NCBI GenBank assembly: GCA_002332755.1
Contig: DDBO01000171.1
Span: 1 to 6,946 of the forward strand
Origin: Bacteroidales bacterium UBA2030
Lineage (GTDB): Bacteria; Bacteroidota; Bacteroidia; Bacteroidales; TTA-H9
Length of the DNA: 6,946 nt
Direction of reading: 5' to 3'
Shown piece after piece: positions 6,912-6,946 of the stretch (its first letter is position 1; every line of letters starts with the position of its first letter). The position numbers and the translations under genes are program-made. The notes under the pieces were generated by a model. The model was not told the DNA's origin and made no database searches. It saw only the letters and a program-made list of their open reading frames with translations.

Positions 6912-6944
6912 AAAAAGGGCCCGATGAGAATCGCGCCCTTTTTT
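6912..6944. terminator. Strong, probably two-way intrinsic terminator
   Basis: AAAAAGGGC (6912-6920) pairs with GCCCTTTTT (6935-6943). An inner CGAT/ATCG stem lies beyond one C-C mismatch and closes on a GAGA loop. The plus strand ends in six Ts (6939-6944), a good U-tract; the five As on the left give the same signal for minus-strand transcription. It may be a backup for the operon, the end of a gene converging from the right, or the end of a short transcript made in 6806-6911. Confidence 0.75.
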
Positions 6945-6946
6945 GT

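Noticed and set aside
1..6946. Search for tRNA, CRISPR repeats, insertion sequence ends and attachment sites
   Set aside because: No cloverleaf-like segment, regularly spaced repeat, transposase or terminal inverted repeat was seen on either strand.

Overview
The window looks like part of a polysaccharide utilization-type locus from a member of the Bacteroidota. The main evidence is an adjacent SusC-like TonB-dependent transporter and SusD-like surface lipoprotein. Supporting signs are promoters of the Bacteroides type (TTG, 19 bases, TAnnTTTG), A-rich leaders without Shine-Dalgarno sequences, and moderately AT-rich coding DNA. Genus and target glycan cannot be read from the sequence.

Layout. 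Positions 1-284 hold the 5' end of a minus-strand gene for a secreted protein that runs off the left edge. A 117-base divergent region (285-401) follows, with a well-formed minus-strand promoter and a 16-base palindrome. Positions 402-1514 encode a secreted TIM-barrel protein related to the glycosyl hydrolase-like family 10 (GHL10) group, with a twin-arginine leader. The 207-base gap at 1515-1721 contains a weak stem-loop, a second palindrome with the same half-sites as the first, and a TAnnTTTG promoter box. The SusC-like gene (1722-4832) and the SusD-like gene (4845-6758) are 12 bases apart and surely co-transcribed. The tail (6759-6946) has no gene but carries two stem-loop terminators. No gene-free stretch exceeds 300 bases.

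How the genes may work together (known for the families, inferred here): the SusD-like lipoprotein binds an oligosaccharide at the cell surface and lids the SusC-like channel, which imports it using TonB energy. The GHL10-like protein and the partial secreted protein would process or recognise the glycan in the periplasm or at the surface. No regulator gene is in the window. The shared palindrome ACTAAA-N4-TTTAGT upstream of all three transcription units suggests one outside DNA-binding regulator controls the cluster.

The locus is of a familiar kind and I see no wholly new system. The most interesting points are the matched operator-like palindromes, the misplaced-start question for the SusC-like gene, and the cysteine cluster in the GHL10-like protein.
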